A stretch of DNA of 64,000 nt, from assembly GCF_001650915.1 (NCBI RefSeq), contig NZ_LXYO01000023.1, positions 1 to 64,000 of the forward strand, in the 5' to 3' direction. Positions 54,904 through 64,000 of the stretch are shown in pieces (position 1 is the stretch's first letter; each line of letters opens with the position of its first letter). A program made the position numbers and the translations under genes. The notes below the pieces were generated by a model that worked only from the letters and a program-made list of their open reading frames with translations, was not told where the DNA came from and made no database searches. Source of the DNA: Marinobacter sp. EhC06. Lineage in GTDB: Bacteria; Pseudomonadota; Gammaproteobacteria; Pseudomonadales; Oleiphilaceae.

Positions 54904-55380
54904 TCAGTCAACGCTGCCGTGTACCGCAAAGGCTTCCAGTGAAGCATCCTGAGGGCCCCGGGAACGGTAGGTTTCCTCGACACCCAGCTCGGTCAGGGTG
55001 CGGCTGACCATCAGCAGGGTGTTGTCCTCGAAGTCTTCACACATGCTGCGCATCTGGTCGATTTCTTCACAGGCAACCGGATAGGCCGCATCGATATCGG
55101 GCGCGCCGTAATGGTCAACAAACGTCTGCGCGAGGGTACGGCGCACATGCTCGAGTTCCGGTTCGGTGATGTTGCATACCCCCACGAAGCTGGCGCGCCC
55201 GCCTGATTCAATGCTGTACCAGCCGTTACTGAATGCCTGGCGGGCTTTGCCTTTCAAGTCTGCCTCGGTCCAGTTAGAGAACTCGAAGCCACCGGATATG
55301 GCCCACTCACCGCTGGGTGCAGGCTTTTCAAATACGTTTTCGTCCGATATGTCCAGTTGCAGGGTTCGGGCCAGCTTCAT
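54904..55380 (-). CDS. DUF6505-family protein
   Basis: A 158-residue protein, acidic, without membrane segments. It resembles a small conserved family (DUF6505) that travels with formate dehydrogenase genes. The N-terminal EWAISGGFEFSNW and a central acidic region are visible, but no catalytic motif. It is last of a four-gene operon and overlaps the lipoate-ligase-like gene by 4 bases. The function is unknown; a role in enzyme assembly is inferred only from context. Confidence 0.7.
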   Translation of the reverse strand: MKLARTLQLDISDENVFEKPAPSGEWAISGGFEFSNWTEADLKGKARQAFSNGWYSIESGGRASFVGVCNITEPELEHVRRTLAQTFVDHYGAPDIDAAYPVACEEIDQMRSMCEDFEDNTLLMVSRTLTELGVEETYRSRGPQDASLEAFAVHGSVD

Positions 55381-56081
55381 ACGTGCTCCGCGAATTCGAT
55401 CAAACTCAGTGTCTCGGTCATGACATCCTGACGCAACAGCATCCGGCCTTTTTCATCCAGACCAACAAAAATGCCGGGCCGGGGCCGTTCGATTGTCTTG
55501 CCCAGGGTGTCGCATCTCGGCCTCCATTCGTTGTGCACCCGTTCGAAACCACTGTCCATAAAGTAGGTCAGCCACAGCAGCGTGTGCTTGGACCAGCTTT
55601 CCAACAGGGCCATGGGCGTGATTTCAACGCAGCCTTCCTCGTACAGACAGGTTTCGTTTGGATTTTCTCCCGGCTCGTCGGTCATCGGGATAAAGGGCAC
55701 ATCAACGCCAATGACCAACCAGTTGGGATAGGCCTTGGGGTCAGAAACATCCGCGGCGAAACGGACACTGCCGCACAGCGCACCGTTGACCTTGATTCGG
55801 TCGGGCCATACAAAATGTACGGGGACTTCAGGCGGGGCCAGAGCACCAAGGCTCTCGGCCAGACCTATCTGGGCAACATAGACCGCCTGAATGGCCTCTT
55901 CCAGGGGTGTTTCCGGCGCCAGCACCAGGGCCGCACGCAGGCTGTCGCCTTGCTCGGAGTAGAACACCGTGCCGGAATCGACACCCGCAATTGCCCGGCT
56001 CACAGCCTTGTCAAAAGGGTCGGTGTGCCTGGGCACCACCTCCCCGGTCAGTAACGGTGGGAACTGGGGTGACTCGATCAT
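55377..56081 (-). CDS. biotin/lipoate protein ligase-like protein
   Basis: A 234-residue protein of the biotin/lipoate-protein ligase-like family. The segment [18 protein letters not shown] corresponds to the WPND(I)-type substrate loop of BirA/LplA, and [13 protein letters not shown] follows. Why a ligase-like protein should be linked to formate dehydrogenase is not known. No biotin- or lipoate-carrying protein is encoded nearby. It is coupled to mrp and to the DUF6505 gene by 4-base overlaps. Confidence 0.75.
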   Translation of the reverse strand: MIESPQFPPLLTGEVVPRHTDPFDKAVSRAIAGVDSGTVFYSEQGDSLRAALVLAPETPLEEAIQAVYVAQIGLAESLGALAPPEVPVHFVWPDRIKVNGALCGSVRFAADVSDPKAYPNWLVIGVDVPFIPMTDEPGENPNETCLYEEGCVEITPMALLESWSKHTLLWLTYFMDSGFERVHNEWRPRCDTLGKTIERPRPGIFVGLDEKGRMLLRQDVMTETLSLIEFAEHV

Positions 56082-56926
56082 TGGATAGCCCGGGCGTAGA
56101 CGTCAGAGGCAACAATTTCATCGGCGATGCGCTGGAAAGCCTGCGCCTGAGGACTGTCAGGCTTCGAGACGACGATGGGAACACCGCCATCCGATCCCAC
56201 CCGGATATCGAGATCCAACGGAATCTCTCCCAGGAAGGGCGAACCGAGTTTCTCGGCCTCTGCCCGCGCGCCACCGTGTCCGAAGGGATGGTGCTCTTTG
56301 CCGCAGCCATCGCAGATAAACGAGGCCATGTTTTCGATCAGCCCAAACAGCGGCACGTCCATGCGCTTGAACATATCAATGCCCTTGCGGGCATCCATCA
56401 GGGCAATGTCCTGAGGCGTCGAGACGATCACCGCGCCCGCAACGAAGAACTTCTGACTCAGGGTCATCTGGACATCACCGGTGCCCGGCGGCAGATCCAC
56501 CAGCAGCACATCCAGCCTTCCCCATTCCACCTGGTTCATCATCTGTTGCAGCGCGCCCATCAGCATAGGCCCGCGCCAGACAATGGCTTCGTCATCCGGG
56601 GCCATCAGGCCCAGAGACATCAGCGTTACACCGTGGTTTCTCAGCGGCAAGATGGTGCTGCCATCCGGACTGGACGGCCGGCCGGAAACCCCCAGCATGC
56701 GGGGCTGGCTCGGGCCGTAGACGTCGGCATCCAATAGGCCGACCTTGAGACCTTTCGAGGCCAGGGCAACGGCCAGGTTGGACGACACAGTGGACTTGCC
56801 AACGCCACCCTTGCCCGAGGCGATGGCGATGATCCGATCAACGCCCCTGGGGTTCTTGTCCTGAGGCCGCGGAGCGTCAGTTCCAATCAGATTCGGCTTT
56901 TTTCCTACTTCGGTGTACTCAACCAT
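56078..56926 (-). CDS. Mrp/NBP35-type ATP-binding Fe-S carrier
   Basis: A 282-residue P-loop ATPase with the deviant Walker [10 protein letters not shown] (38-46), [15 protein letters not shown], the [13 protein letters not shown] motif and the CDGCG cysteine pair that holds a bridging 4Fe-4S cluster. It lacks the N-terminal MIP18-like domain of longer Mrp proteins. It probably delivers clusters to the polyferredoxin upstream or to formate dehydrogenase. Confidence 0.9.
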   Translation of the reverse strand: MVEYTEVGKKPNLIGTDAPRPQDKNPRGVDRIIAIASGKGGVGKSTVSSNLAVALASKGLKVGLLDADVYGPSQPRMLGVSGRPSSPDGSTILPLRNHGVTLMSLGLMAPDDEAIVWRGPMLMGALQQMMNQVEWGRLDVLLVDLPPGTGDVQMTLSQKFFVAGAVIVSTPQDIALMDARKGIDMFKRMDVPLFGLIENMASFICDGCGKEHHPFGHGGARAEAEKLGSPFLGEIPLDLDIRVGSDGGVPIVVSKPDSPQAQAFQRIADEIVASDVYARAIQ

Positions 56927-56943
56927 GGTGTGTCCTGTTGTTT

Positions 56944-58923
56944 TTAGCTGTCCAGATAATCATCACTGGTGCGGACGCGGGGGCGTTCACCGCCCGCCAG
57001 GGGTGCGGTATCCCCGTGGAACTGGGCTTTAACCCGACAGTCGTCACACATCTTGATCAGCTGCACGTTATCAGAGTTCTTGTACATCCAGTGCTGGTTT
57101 TCCAGTTTCTCGACGATCCGGTTGATAGTGCTGGCAACGCCGAACGGAGTTCCGCACTTAATGCATTCGAACGGCTCTTCTCCATGCAATGCCCGGGCAC
57201 TGAGCGCCGCCTTGGATACATCGAGCTGGGGCTTCAGGTTGATGGCGGTCTCCGGGCAGGTACTCTCGCAGATGCCACACTGGACACAGGCGTTTTCCGT
57301 GAACTGGACCTCCGGGCGATCCGGATGGTCACCAAGCGCACCCGTCGGGCATAGTGATACACAGGCAAGACAAAGGGTGCATTTATCGGAATCAATTTCG
57401 ATGGCACCGTAAGGCGCGCCGACGGGCAGCGGAATCGGCTCTTCGATCTTCTCCGACATAGCAGCCACCGTCACCCGGGTGATATCCCGGCGGCCACCAA
57501 CCAGCAAGACCGGGTCGCTCACTCGACCGGCATTGTCGCCGGCATCGCAAAGCTCGATGGCGGAGATGACCCGCACCCGGCTCGGTGAGTTGTGGGTACC
57601 TTTGAGCATGGCCTGGGCCACCTCAACTTCCGCAGTCACCGCACGGCGATCCAGCTCGTTGTCCGCAAGGATCAGTACCTCGGCGTAGCCGGCGCCGAAC
57701 GCCGCCATGATTTCCGCGTGGCCGATCCGGTCTACATGCTCCAGCCCCATCGGGATCAAATCATCGGCAAGGCCATTATCGTACCTGGCCAGGTTGGCAA
57801 TGGCATCGTTACCCGCACCCAGAGTGTGGAACACCAGGCGTGGAGATTCGTGGGTATGCTCACGATAGACCTTTGCCATCACTTCCGCGACCTTGGTCAG
57901 CGCCTCGAATGGCGTCTCATTCATGGTCACCGCAGAGGTGGGACAGACGGCGGCACAGGAGCCACAGCCGGCGCAAATGTCCGAATCAATCTGAATATGG
58001 TCGCCAAAGGAAAAAATGGCTTCCGTCGGGCAGACATCCAGGCAGCGGGTACACCCGGGTTTGTTCGCCCGGGAGTGCGCACAAAGGGACTCTTCCAGTC
58101 GGAAATACACAGTTTTCTCGAACTCACCGACCATTTCCCGGGCCGTCAGGGCAATCCGCTCCAGCTCACCGGATTTTTCCGGGTCGGCCCAGAAGTAGCC
58201 GTTGCGCTTCTCGTGGCTGGGAAACGCCGGGGCGCCGCCACGAAGATCGATAAATACATCGCACTCACTGCGGGCGGTGGGCTTGGCTGCTTCATAACCC
58301 AGTTCACCGCGCCCAGCCGGATGCAGGGGTTGCAGGTGGGCAAACTCCAGCTTGAAGTTGCCGAGTGCGCCGTAGGCGCCCGTCAGCTGGCCTTTGGCCA
58401 CGTCGTAAGCGGGGGATGGCAGCTGGATGGGGCCGGCATCGTTAACAATACAGGTAACACCCAGCTCGTCCTGCACCAGCTCGGCCATCCGGATCGCCTT
58501 CTCGGTGGGACCAACAATGCAGCACACGCCGCTGGACTGAATGGTTTTTGCAGGTGCCATTGGCGCCGGCAATTGGGCGGCGGCGATCAGCGCCGCCTGC
58601 TTCGCATGCAGGCGCTCGGGCTTTGCATCGGGCGCACTCCAACCGGCGCGATCCCGGATATCAATGGTATGCAATGGCGCGGAATGCTGGATCTCAGCGT
58701 AAACGTCCTCCGCGAGCCGCTCGAACAAGGCCGCCTGCTGGCCACAGGCAATAAGCACGTCGTTACTGGCGCCCAAATGCTCGGCGGCAATGCTCATTTC
58801 GCTGCCGCACAGCTGATCTACTGCGATCACCTGCTCTGCGCCAGCCGCTTTCTGAAGCGCCTCGGGATTGAAAGACTGTGATTTGTCACAGCTACATAAC
58901 AGTAGGGTCTTGTATGCCGTCAT
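56944..58923 (-). CDS. polyferredoxin-like 4Fe-4S protein of the formate dehydrogenase cluster
   Basis: A 659-residue protein with four ferredoxin-type Cys motifs in two pairs: CTRCLDVCP and [12 protein letters not shown] in the middle, [12 protein letters not shown] and [12 protein letters not shown] toward the end. Further Cys pairs lie near the C-terminus (CIKCG, CDDC). The N-terminal half has no motif I recognise. There is no signal peptide, so it is cytoplasmic. It likely carries electrons for, or assembles, the formate dehydrogenase. It heads a four-gene operon divergent from the DUF3305 gene. Confidence 0.85.
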   Translation of the reverse strand: MTAYKTLLLCSCDKSQSFNPEALQKAAGAEQVIAVDQLCGSEMSIAAEHLGASNDVLIACGQQAALFERLAEDVYAEIQHSAPLHTIDIRDRAGWSAPDAKPERLHAKQAALIAAAQLPAPMAPAKTIQSSGVCCIVGPTEKAIRMAELVQDELGVTCIVNDAGPIQLPSPAYDVAKGQLTGAYGALGNFKLEFAHLQPLHPAGRGELGYEAAKPTARSECDVFIDLRGGAPAFPSHEKRNGYFWADPEKSGELERIALTAREMVGEFEKTVYFRLEESLCAHSRANKPGCTRCLDVCPTEAIFSFGDHIQIDSDICAGCGSCAAVCPTSAVTMNETPFEALTKVAEVMAKVYREHTHESPRLVFHTLGAGNDAIANLARYDNGLADDLIPMGLEHVDRIGHAEIMAAFGAGYAEVLILADNELDRRAVTAEVEVAQAMLKGTHNSPSRVRVISAIELCDAGDNAGRVSDPVLLVGGRRDITRVTVAAMSEKIEEPIPLPVGAPYGAIEIDSDKCTLCLACVSLCPTGALGDHPDRPEVQFTENACVQCGICESTCPETAINLKPQLDVSKAALSARALHGEEPFECIKCGTPFGVASTINRIVEKLENQHWMYKNSDNVQLIKMCDDCRVKAQFHGDTAPLAGGERPRVRTSDDYLDS

Positions 58924-58952
58924 CAGGAGTTTGACTCTTTCGTTGTTTTTTT

Positions 58953-58962
58953 ACGTATACGT
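58953..58962. promoter_or_regulatory. palindrome in the divergent formate dehydrogenase gap
   Basis: ACGTATACGT is a perfect 10-base palindrome in the 143-base gap between the polyferredoxin and DUF3305 genes. It is a possible operator. No regulator is assigned. Confidence 0.35.
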
Positions 58963-59066
58963 TTCCGTATCGCTTTTCGAGCATGCCACAGGCATTATCT
59001 TTTGGACAATTGGATAATCATTTGTGCCCTGCTAGTTTTACGCTATAACAAAAAAAGAGAAGCACC

Positions 59067-59645
59067 ATGAGTAGTCGTACAGAACAGTGGAAACGCGAAT
59101 TGAGGGTCGGCGCTGTCGTTCGCCGTTCTCCGGGCGTCACTCGCTGGGTAAAAGAAATCTGGAAGCCCGTTGCCGTTATACCGGGTGCACCTGATGCATT
59201 CTGGAAAGAACTGGTGCGCGAGGAAAACGTCGTCGATTACCACGCCGGCACCGTTACGATGGAGCTTTTCCGGGCCGATGTCGAAGGCTACCTGGTCTCG
59301 CTGAACATGGCCGTTCCATCCATCTGGATCATCATGGACAGAGATGTAACGAGCCAGTCTCCCTCCGGATGGGTCCTCAGCACCATCACTGCCAGCGCCC
59401 ATGAGGCACTGGACGCCCTGGATAGCGGCGAAAGCATTGTCGAGGCGGTTCCCATTCCCGAGTCGATGGCGGCCTGGATCAAAGAGTTTATCGACATGCA
59501 CTACATCGAGGAGCCGTTCAAGAAACGCCGCCGAGACGAGGTTCGTGTTGATGGCGCCGAGGATGCCAAGGGCGACCCTCGCATTCGCCAGGAAAGCGAC
59601 GTTTACCGTGCTCCTGCGAACATCAAAAAGCCGAGAATTCAGTAA
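59067..59645 (+). CDS. DUF3305-family protein
   Basis: A 192-residue soluble protein. The N-terminal part (RRSPGVTRWVKEIWKPVAV), the TVTMELFRADVEGYLVSLN stretch and SEAYIVNLN-like strands match DUF3305, a family found almost only beside formate dehydrogenase genes. The C-terminus is basic. Its function is not known. It begins the operon leading to the catalytic subunit, and its stop overlaps the next ATG by one base. Confidence 0.85.
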   Translation: MSSRTEQWKRELRVGAVVRRSPGVTRWVKEIWKPVAVIPGAPDAFWKELVREENVVDYHAGTVTMELFRADVEGYLVSLNMAVPSIWIIMDRDVTSQSPSGWVLSTITASAHEALDALDSGESIVEAVPIPESMAAWIKEFIDMHYIEEPFKKRRRDEVRVDGAEDAKGDPRIRQESDVYRAPANIKKPRIQ

Positions 59646-60289
59646 TGGCCGAATCAAGACTCCAGCGCTGGGCGCGCAAAAAAGCCGAAGCCGGTAAGCG
59701 GCCAGAACCATCCCCGCCTCCGGTTGTCGAGTCCGAACCGACACCGGAAGAGCAAGAGCTCGCAATCAACGAGCAACTACCTGAACAGGAGTTGCTCGAG
59801 AAATACGGTCTTCCGGATCCCGAAGCCATCGAACTGGGCACGGACATCACCGGCTTCATGCGGAAGGAAATCCCGGAGTTCCTCCGCCGAAAGGCCCTCA
59901 GGGGCCTGTGGAAATCCAACCCGGTGCTTGCGGTTCTCGATGGCCTCAATGATTACGATGAGGACTACACACTGGCCTCGACAGCCGGCCAGGCAGTGAC
60001 AACTTTGTACAAGGTTGGAGAGGGACTCGTCGACAAAGCCAAAAAGGCCGCTGACGTTGTGGAAGACCAATCGGGCAAGCAGGCGATCTCTTCGTTGGCA
60101 GATCCTGACTCGAAAACTGTTGAGGAACCGGAGCCCGAGGACAGCCCTGAGCTGGAGAACGGCCCCGAGCTGGCGGAGAAGGCGACACCGACGGAACCTC
60201 CCGAGCAACAGCTTGCACAAGAAGAAACCAGCCAGTTGGAAGAGGAACCGGAACCTCGGTTCCGTCCTCGAATGCGTTTTGACTATTAG
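59645..60289 (+). CDS. DUF3306-family protein
   Basis: A 214-residue protein with a basic N-terminus (LQRWARKKAEAGKR), a conserved core (LEKYGLPDPEAIELGTDITG, then FLRRKALRGLWKSNPVLAVL) and a long acidic, Pro/Glu-rich, probably disordered tail. It matches DUF3306, the usual neighbour of DUF3305. The function is unknown. It is translationally coupled to the DUF3305 gene. Confidence 0.87.
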   Translation: MAESRLQRWARKKAEAGKRPEPSPPPVVESEPTPEEQELAINEQLPEQELLEKYGLPDPEAIELGTDITGFMRKEIPEFLRRKALRGLWKSNPVLAVLDGLNDYDEDYTLASTAGQAVTTLYKVGEGLVDKAKKAADVVEDQSGKQAISSLADPDSKTVEEPEPEDSPELENGPELAEKATPTEPPEQQLAQEETSQLEEEPEPRFRPRMRFDY

Positions 60290-60398
60290 CAGAATGCATT
60301 TCAGCTATTAGCAAATTAAAGGCCGGTCGGGCCACTATTCTGAGTTATGTACTAGACTAGTGTGACAGACCGCAAATAATAATTAGAAGGAAGATGAG

Positions 60399-61010
60399 TT
60401 GAGTAATACTGCGGAAATCCCGTGCCCGCGTTCGGTCTCCGAAGAGGATCGTGCCCGGGCCCAGATCTATCAGTTGCTGGGCGTCCTGCTCGCAGACCCT
60501 CCCTCCAGTGAACTGTTACAGGGGTTGGCGTCGCTACAGGGCGACGAGAAGCCTCTGGGTACGGCCTGCAAAAATTTGGCCGCCCTTGCCGAACGTACCA
60601 ACCCCTACGATGCCGAGCGAGAGTTCAACAACCTTTTTGTTGGCCTCGGCCGAGGCGAGCTGCTTCCCTACGCCAGCTATTACTTAACCGGTTTTCTGAA
60701 TGAGAAACCTCTGGCGGAGCTGCGAACCGACCTCAGGTCCCGGGGTATCAAAGCCCGTAGTGACGTAAAAGAGCCCGAAGACCATATCGGCACCTTGTGC
60801 GAAGTCATGGCGGGCATCATCACCGGAGAGTTTCCCTGCGACAGCGGATTGCAATCGCAGAAAGCGTTTTTTGATGCCCACCTTGCCAAGTGGGCAGCAC
60901 TGTTTTTTACCGACTTGGAAGAAGCGCAAAGCGCGGTTTTTTACGCGCCAGTCGGCTCGCTTGGGCGAGCCTTCATGGCGGTAGAAGCCGATGCCTTTGC
61001 AATTCAGTAA
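60399..61010 (+). CDS. TorD-family molybdoenzyme chaperone
   Basis: A 203-residue all-helical TorD/DmsD-type chaperone with ARAQIYQLLGVLLADPPSSE at the start and the hallmark PYASYYLTGFLNEKPLAELR segment. It should bind the Tat signal of the catalytic subunit until cofactor loading is complete. The start is TTG at 60399 with AGAAGGAAG upstream; the ATG at 60394 is in another frame and meets a stop after two codons. An uncommon start codon may keep its level low. Confidence 0.88.
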   Translation: MSNTAEIPCPRSVSEEDRARAQIYQLLGVLLADPPSSELLQGLASLQGDEKPLGTACKNLAALAERTNPYDAEREFNNLFVGLGRGELLPYASYYLTGFLNEKPLAELRTDLRSRGIKARSDVKEPEDHIGTLCEVMAGIITGEFPCDSGLQSQKAFFDAHLAKWAALFFTDLEEAQSAVFYAPVGSLGRAFMAVEADAFAIQ

Positions 61011-61050
61011 CCGGGATCTGAAGGTCCCATAACCCAGGGGGAGGTGTCCA

Positions 61051-61242
61051 ATGGACAACCCGAAGCGTGAAAACAGCCGTCGCCGTTTCCTGCAAATGGC
61101 CGCAGCCGCAGCTCCAGCTGCCGTTGCCATGACGGTTGCACCGAACGCCGCAGCCGAGGTCGTCAGACAAGACGCACCGAAAAGCCGCGGTTTACGGGAT
61201 ACCGAACATACACGTAAGTATTTCGAATCGGCTCGCTTTTAA
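61051..61242 (+). CDS. small Tat-signal protein of the formate dehydrogenase operon
   Basis: A 63-residue protein that is mostly a twin-arginine signal (SRRRFLQMAAAAAPAAVAMT), followed by about 28 residues ending in RGLRDTEHTRKYFESARF. Similar mini-proteins precede formate dehydrogenase genes in many proteobacteria. The mature part would be about 28 residues, so it may be a small periplasmic subunit. A GGGGGAGG site precedes the ATG. Confidence 0.88.
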   Translation: MDNPKRENSRRRFLQMAAAAAPAAVAMTVAPNAAAEVVRQDAPKSRGLRDTEHTRKYFESARF

Positions 61243-61333
61243 CGGGGATTTGAGTTGATCGAGGTTGCGAAAGGCCCTTGAGAGACTCAGCCATCCGGAA
61301 AAACGAGAATAATAAAAGAGAGAGGTATACGAC

Positions 61334-64000
61334 ATGTTAAGGAAGAAGACCAACGGGGTAGCGAAAGGCCCCCGTGCAGGCTCTTTGCTTTCTTCTCTCG
61401 CTGCCAAGACTCTGGACCGTCGTCAATTCCTGACAACGTCTGGCGTGGCAGTGGGTGGTCTGGCGGCACTGTCGCTGACATCGGGACGGGTTGAAGCTGC
61501 GGCTCCGGAAACCGGTGGCGGAGAAGTGGTCGTCAAGAAATCGGTCTGTACGCACTGTTCGGTCGGCTGCACAGTAGAAGCCGAAGTTCAGAATGGCGTG
61601 TGGACGGGCCAGGAACCTGGCTGGGACAGCCCCTTCAATTTGGGTGCTCACTGCGCCAAAGGCGCATCCGTTCGGGAGCATGCCCACGGCGAGCGTCGTC
61701 TCAAGTCGCCCATGAAAATGGTCAACGGCCAGTGGCAGAAGATTTCCTGGGATACCGCCATCAACGAAATCGGCGACAAGATGCTCGAGATCCGCGAGCA
61801 AAGCGGTCCCGATTCGGTCTACTGGCTGGGCAGCGCAAAGTTCAACAATGAGCAGGCCTACCTGTTCCGTAAGTTTGCGGCCTACTGGGGCACCAACAAC
61901 GTGGACCACCAGGCCCGTATCTGCCACTCCACGACCGTGGCCGGCGTAGCCAACACCTGGGGCTACGGCGCAATGACCAACTCCTACAACGACATCCACA
62001 AGTCCAAGGCGATCTTCATCATCGGGGGCAACCCCGCCGAAGCTCACCCGGTCTCGCTGCTGCATGTACTGAAGGCGAAGGAAGAAAATAACGCGCCGCT
62101 GATCGTCTGCGACCCGCGATTCACCCGTACAGCGGCGCATGCCGACGAGTTTGTGCGTTTCCGCCCGGGCTCCGACGTTGCTCTGGTGTGGGGTATTCTC
62201 TGGCACATCTTCGAAAACGGCTGGGAAGACAAAGAATTCATCCGTACCCGTGTGTACGGCATGGAAGACATTCGTGAAGAAGTGAAGCGCTGGAACCCCG
62301 AAGAAGTTGAACGTGTAACCGGCGCACCGGGCGCACAACTTGAGCGTGTGGCCCGTACTCTGGCCAACAACCGGCCCGGCACGGTTATCTGGTGTATGGG
62401 TGGTACCCAGCACACCAACGGTAACAACAACACCCGCGCCTACTGCGTACTCCAGCTGGCCCTTGGCAACATGGGCGTAGCCGGCGGTGGCACCAACATC
62501 TTCCGGGGCCACGACAACGTTCAGGGCGCTACCGACCTTGGCGTGCTCGCCGATACCCTGCCCGGCTACTACGGTCTGGCCGCTGGCTCCTGGGCTCACT
62601 GGGCACGGGTCTGGGAAGAAGATCTCGACTGGCTGAAAGGCCGCTTTGCGGTATGGGACAAGGATGGAAAGTCCCGGGCAATGATGAACGAGAAAGGTAT
62701 TCCGGTATCCCGCTGGATTGACGGTGTTCTGGAAGCCAAGGAAAACCTGGAGCAGCCGGACAACACCCGGGCCATGGTGCTGTGGGGCCACGCGCCCAAC
62801 TCCCAGACTCGGATGACGGAAATGAAGGAAGCCATGGAGAAGCTCGACCTGCTGGTTGTAGTGGATCCGTTCCCGACCGTTTCTGCCGTTCTCCACGATC
62901 GCAAGGAAGGCGCCTACCTCCTGCCCACCACCACGCAGTTCGAGACCCATGGTTCGGTAACAGCGTCGAACCGTTCTCTGCAGTGGCGTGAAAAGGTTGT
63001 AGAGCCTCTGTTCGACTCCAAGGTCGATCACGAAATCATGAAACTGTTTGCGGACAAGTTCGGCTTCACCGATCGCATGTTCCGCAACATCGCCATTGAT
63101 GGCAATGAGCCGTCGATTGAGGACATTACCCGCGAGTTCAACCGTGGTATGTGGACCATTGGCTATACCGGCCAATCCCCGGAGCGCCTCAAGAAGCACA
63201 TGAAGTACCAGCACCACTTCGACAAAACCACCCTGCGGGCGGTTGGCGGACCTTGTGATGGTGACTTCTACGGTATGCCGTGGCCTTGCTGGGGCACTCC
63301 GGAGATGAACCACCCGGGTACAGCCAACCTGTACGACATGTCGTTGCCTGTCTCCGAAGGCGGCCTGACGTTCCGGGCCCGCTTTGGTGTTGAACACAAC
63401 GGCCAGAATATCCTGGCAGACGGTGTTTACTCCAAGAACTCGGAAATCAAGGACGGCTACCCTGAGTTCACCATGCAGATGCTGATGGACCTGGGCTGGG
63501 ATGGCGATCTGACGGCGGAAGAGCGAGCCAGCATTGAAGCAGTGGCCGGCCCGGCAACAAACTGGAAGACAGACCTGTCCGGTGGTATCCAGCGCGTGGC
63601 CATCAAGCATGAGTGTGCGCCGTTTGGTAACGCCAAGGCCCGTGCCATTGTCTGGAACTTCCCGGATCCGGTGCCGCTGCATCGTGAACCGTTGTACACG
63701 AACCGTCGTGACCTGGTGGCAGACTACCCGACCTATGAAGACAAGACCTTCTGGCGGGTACCGACCCTGTACGAGTCAATCCAGAAGAACGACTTCAGCA
63801 AGGAGTTCCCGATCATTCTCACCTCCGGCCGTCTGGTCGAGTACGAGGGTGGCGGTGACGAAACTCGCTCAAACCCCTGGCTGGCAGAACTGCAGCAGGA
63901 TATGTTCATCGAGATCAACCCTCGCGACGCCAACAACCTGAATGTCCGCGACGGCAATGACGTCTGGGTATCCGGTCCGGAGGGCGCAAAGATCAAGGTC
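61334..64000 (+). CDS. formate dehydrogenase catalytic subunit, 3' end outside the window
   Basis: 889 codons are visible and the frame is open at the right edge. A Tat signal (DRRQFLTTSGVAVGGLAALS) shows export to the periplasm. One 4Fe-4S site is Cys72, Cys75, Cys79 and Cys107. The metal-ligand position is Cys197 in QARICHST, a normal TGC codon, so the enzyme is a cysteine and not a selenocysteine type. The His after it is conserved. The TupABC importer and Mo cofactor genes upstream leave open whether Mo or W is bound. ATG 61334 follows GAGAGAGG. Fe-S and cytochrome subunits should follow outside. Confidence 0.95.
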   Translation, partial: MLRKKTNGVAKGPRAGSLLSSLAAKTLDRRQFLTTSGVAVGGLAALSLTSGRVEAAAPETGGGEVVVKKSVCTHCSVGCTVEAEVQNGVWTGQEPGWDSPFNLGAHCAKGASVREHAHGERRLKSPMKMVNGQWQKISWDTAINEIGDKMLEIREQSGPDSVYWLGSAKFNNEQAYLFRKFAAYWGTNNVDHQARICHSTTVAGVANTWGYGAMTNSYNDIHKSKAIFIIGGNPAEAHPVSLLHVLKAKEENNAPLIVCDPRFTRTAAHADEFVRFRPGSDVALVWGILWHIFENGWEDKEFIRTRVYGMEDIREEVKRWNPEEVERVTGAPGAQLERVARTLANNRPGTVIWCMGGTQHTNGNNNTRAYCVLQLALGNMGVAGGGTNIFRGHDNVQGATDLGVLADTLPGYYGLAAGSWAHWARVWEEDLDWLKGRFAVWDKDGKSRAMMNEKGIPVSRWIDGVLEAKENLEQPDNTRAMVLWGHAPNSQTRMTEMKEAMEKLDLLVVVDPFPTVSAVLHDRKEGAYLLPTTTQFETHGSVTASNRSLQWREKVVEPLFDSKVDHEIMKLFADKFGFTDRMFRNIAIDGNEPSIEDITREFNRGMWTIGYTGQSPERLKKHMKYQHHFDKTTLRAVGGPCDGDFYGMPWPCWGTPEMNHPGTANLYDMSLPVSEGGLTFRARFGVEHNGQNILADGVYSKNSEIKDGYPEFTMQMLMDLGWDGDLTAEERASIEAVAGPATNWKTDLSGGIQRVAIKHECAPFGNAKARAIVWNFPDPVPLHREPLYTNRRDLVADYPTYEDKTFWRVPTLYESIQKNDFSKEFPIILTSGRLVEYEGGGDETRSNPWLAELQQDMFIEINPRDANNLNVRDGNDVWVSGPEGAKIKV

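Noticed and set aside
57592..58881. A 429-codon plus-strand frame opposite the polyferredoxin-like gene
   Set aside because: It has low-complexity composition and no motifs, while the minus strand carries four ferredoxin Cys motifs. It is a GC-driven shadow.
61919..61930. Selenocysteine in the formate dehydrogenase
   Set aside because: The metal-ligand codon is TGC (Cys), not TGA, and no internal stop occurs in the frame.
61337..63682. A 781-codon open frame on the minus strand
   Set aside because: It is the antisense shadow of the formate dehydrogenase catalytic gene, whose motifs (Tat signal, Fe-S cysteines, metal-ligand Cys) are unmistakable on the plus strand.
1..64000. CRISPR arrays or a phage structural cluster
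   Set aside because: No regularly spaced repeats and no capsid, terminase or tail genes were seen.

Overview
The window reads as chromosome of a marine, aerobic or facultative hydrocarbon- and organic-acid-degrading gammaproteobacterium. Marinobacter or a close relative is my best guess. The reasons are the formate dehydrogenase and tungstate neighbourhood, the TtpC-type TonB system, the alicyclic acid and alkyl sulfate catabolism, and the moderately high GC. No ribosomal or other marker gene in the window confirms the genus.

Region A (1-17021) looks like an integrated genomic island. It ends at a 3' fragment of tRNA-Arg(CCG) (16971-17021) followed by that tRNA's terminator, which is what remains at the distal end after integration into a tRNA 3' end. 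It carries two catabolic modules, each with its own sigma-54 activator and a recognisable GG-N10-GC promoter. The first (1326-8270) pairs a PAS-type activator with a divergent operon: type III CoA-transferase, BadI/MenB-like crotonase, acyl-CoA ligase, enoyl-CoA hydratase and an SDR cut short by an IS256-family element. On the far side of the IS is a truncated arylsulfatase, and there is no target duplication. The second (10649-16234) is an esterase, outer-membrane channel and Baeyer-Villiger-type monooxygenase operon, followed by a XylR/DmpR-type activator. A decayed fumarylacetoacetate hydrolase gene lies at the end.

Region B (17427-26839) is a TonB-dependent receptor followed by a complete energising set (DUF3450 protein, TtpC-like large ExbB, small ExbB, ExbD, TonB, TPR protein) and a two-component system. 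Region C (26969-31611) pairs a secreted alkyl sulfatase with a GMC alcohol dehydrogenase, divergent from a LysR regulator with a T-N11-A palindrome between them. Region D (31794-35042) is cytosine uptake and deamination (codB, a PucR-type regulator, codA).

Region E (35293-42590) is a cyclohexanecarboxylate degradation cluster: aliA-badH-badI-aliB-badR on one strand, badK and gcdH divergent. Together these genes take the ring acid to its CoA ester, dehydrogenate, hydrate, oxidise and hydrolytically open the ring to pimeloyl-CoA, and process the later glutaryl-CoA. Region F (42712-47003) holds an AbiE-type toxin-antitoxin pair, a glutaredoxin-like protein and an FAD-linked oxidase gene interrupted by one in-frame amber codon.

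Region G (46981-64000) is devoted to a molybdenum/tungsten formate dehydrogenase. It has a MOT1-type oxyanion transporter and its HTH/PBP-like regulator, a tungstate ABC importer (tupBCA), fdhD, mobA, mobB and moeA, a four-gene operon (polyferredoxin, Mrp ATPase, lipoate-ligase-like protein, DUF6505), then DUF3305, DUF3306, a TorD-like chaperone, a tiny Tat-signal protein and the catalytic subunit, which runs off the right edge. Metal uptake, cofactor synthesis, sulfuration, chaperoning and Fe-S supply are thus collected around one enzyme. Several of the conserved partners have no known function.
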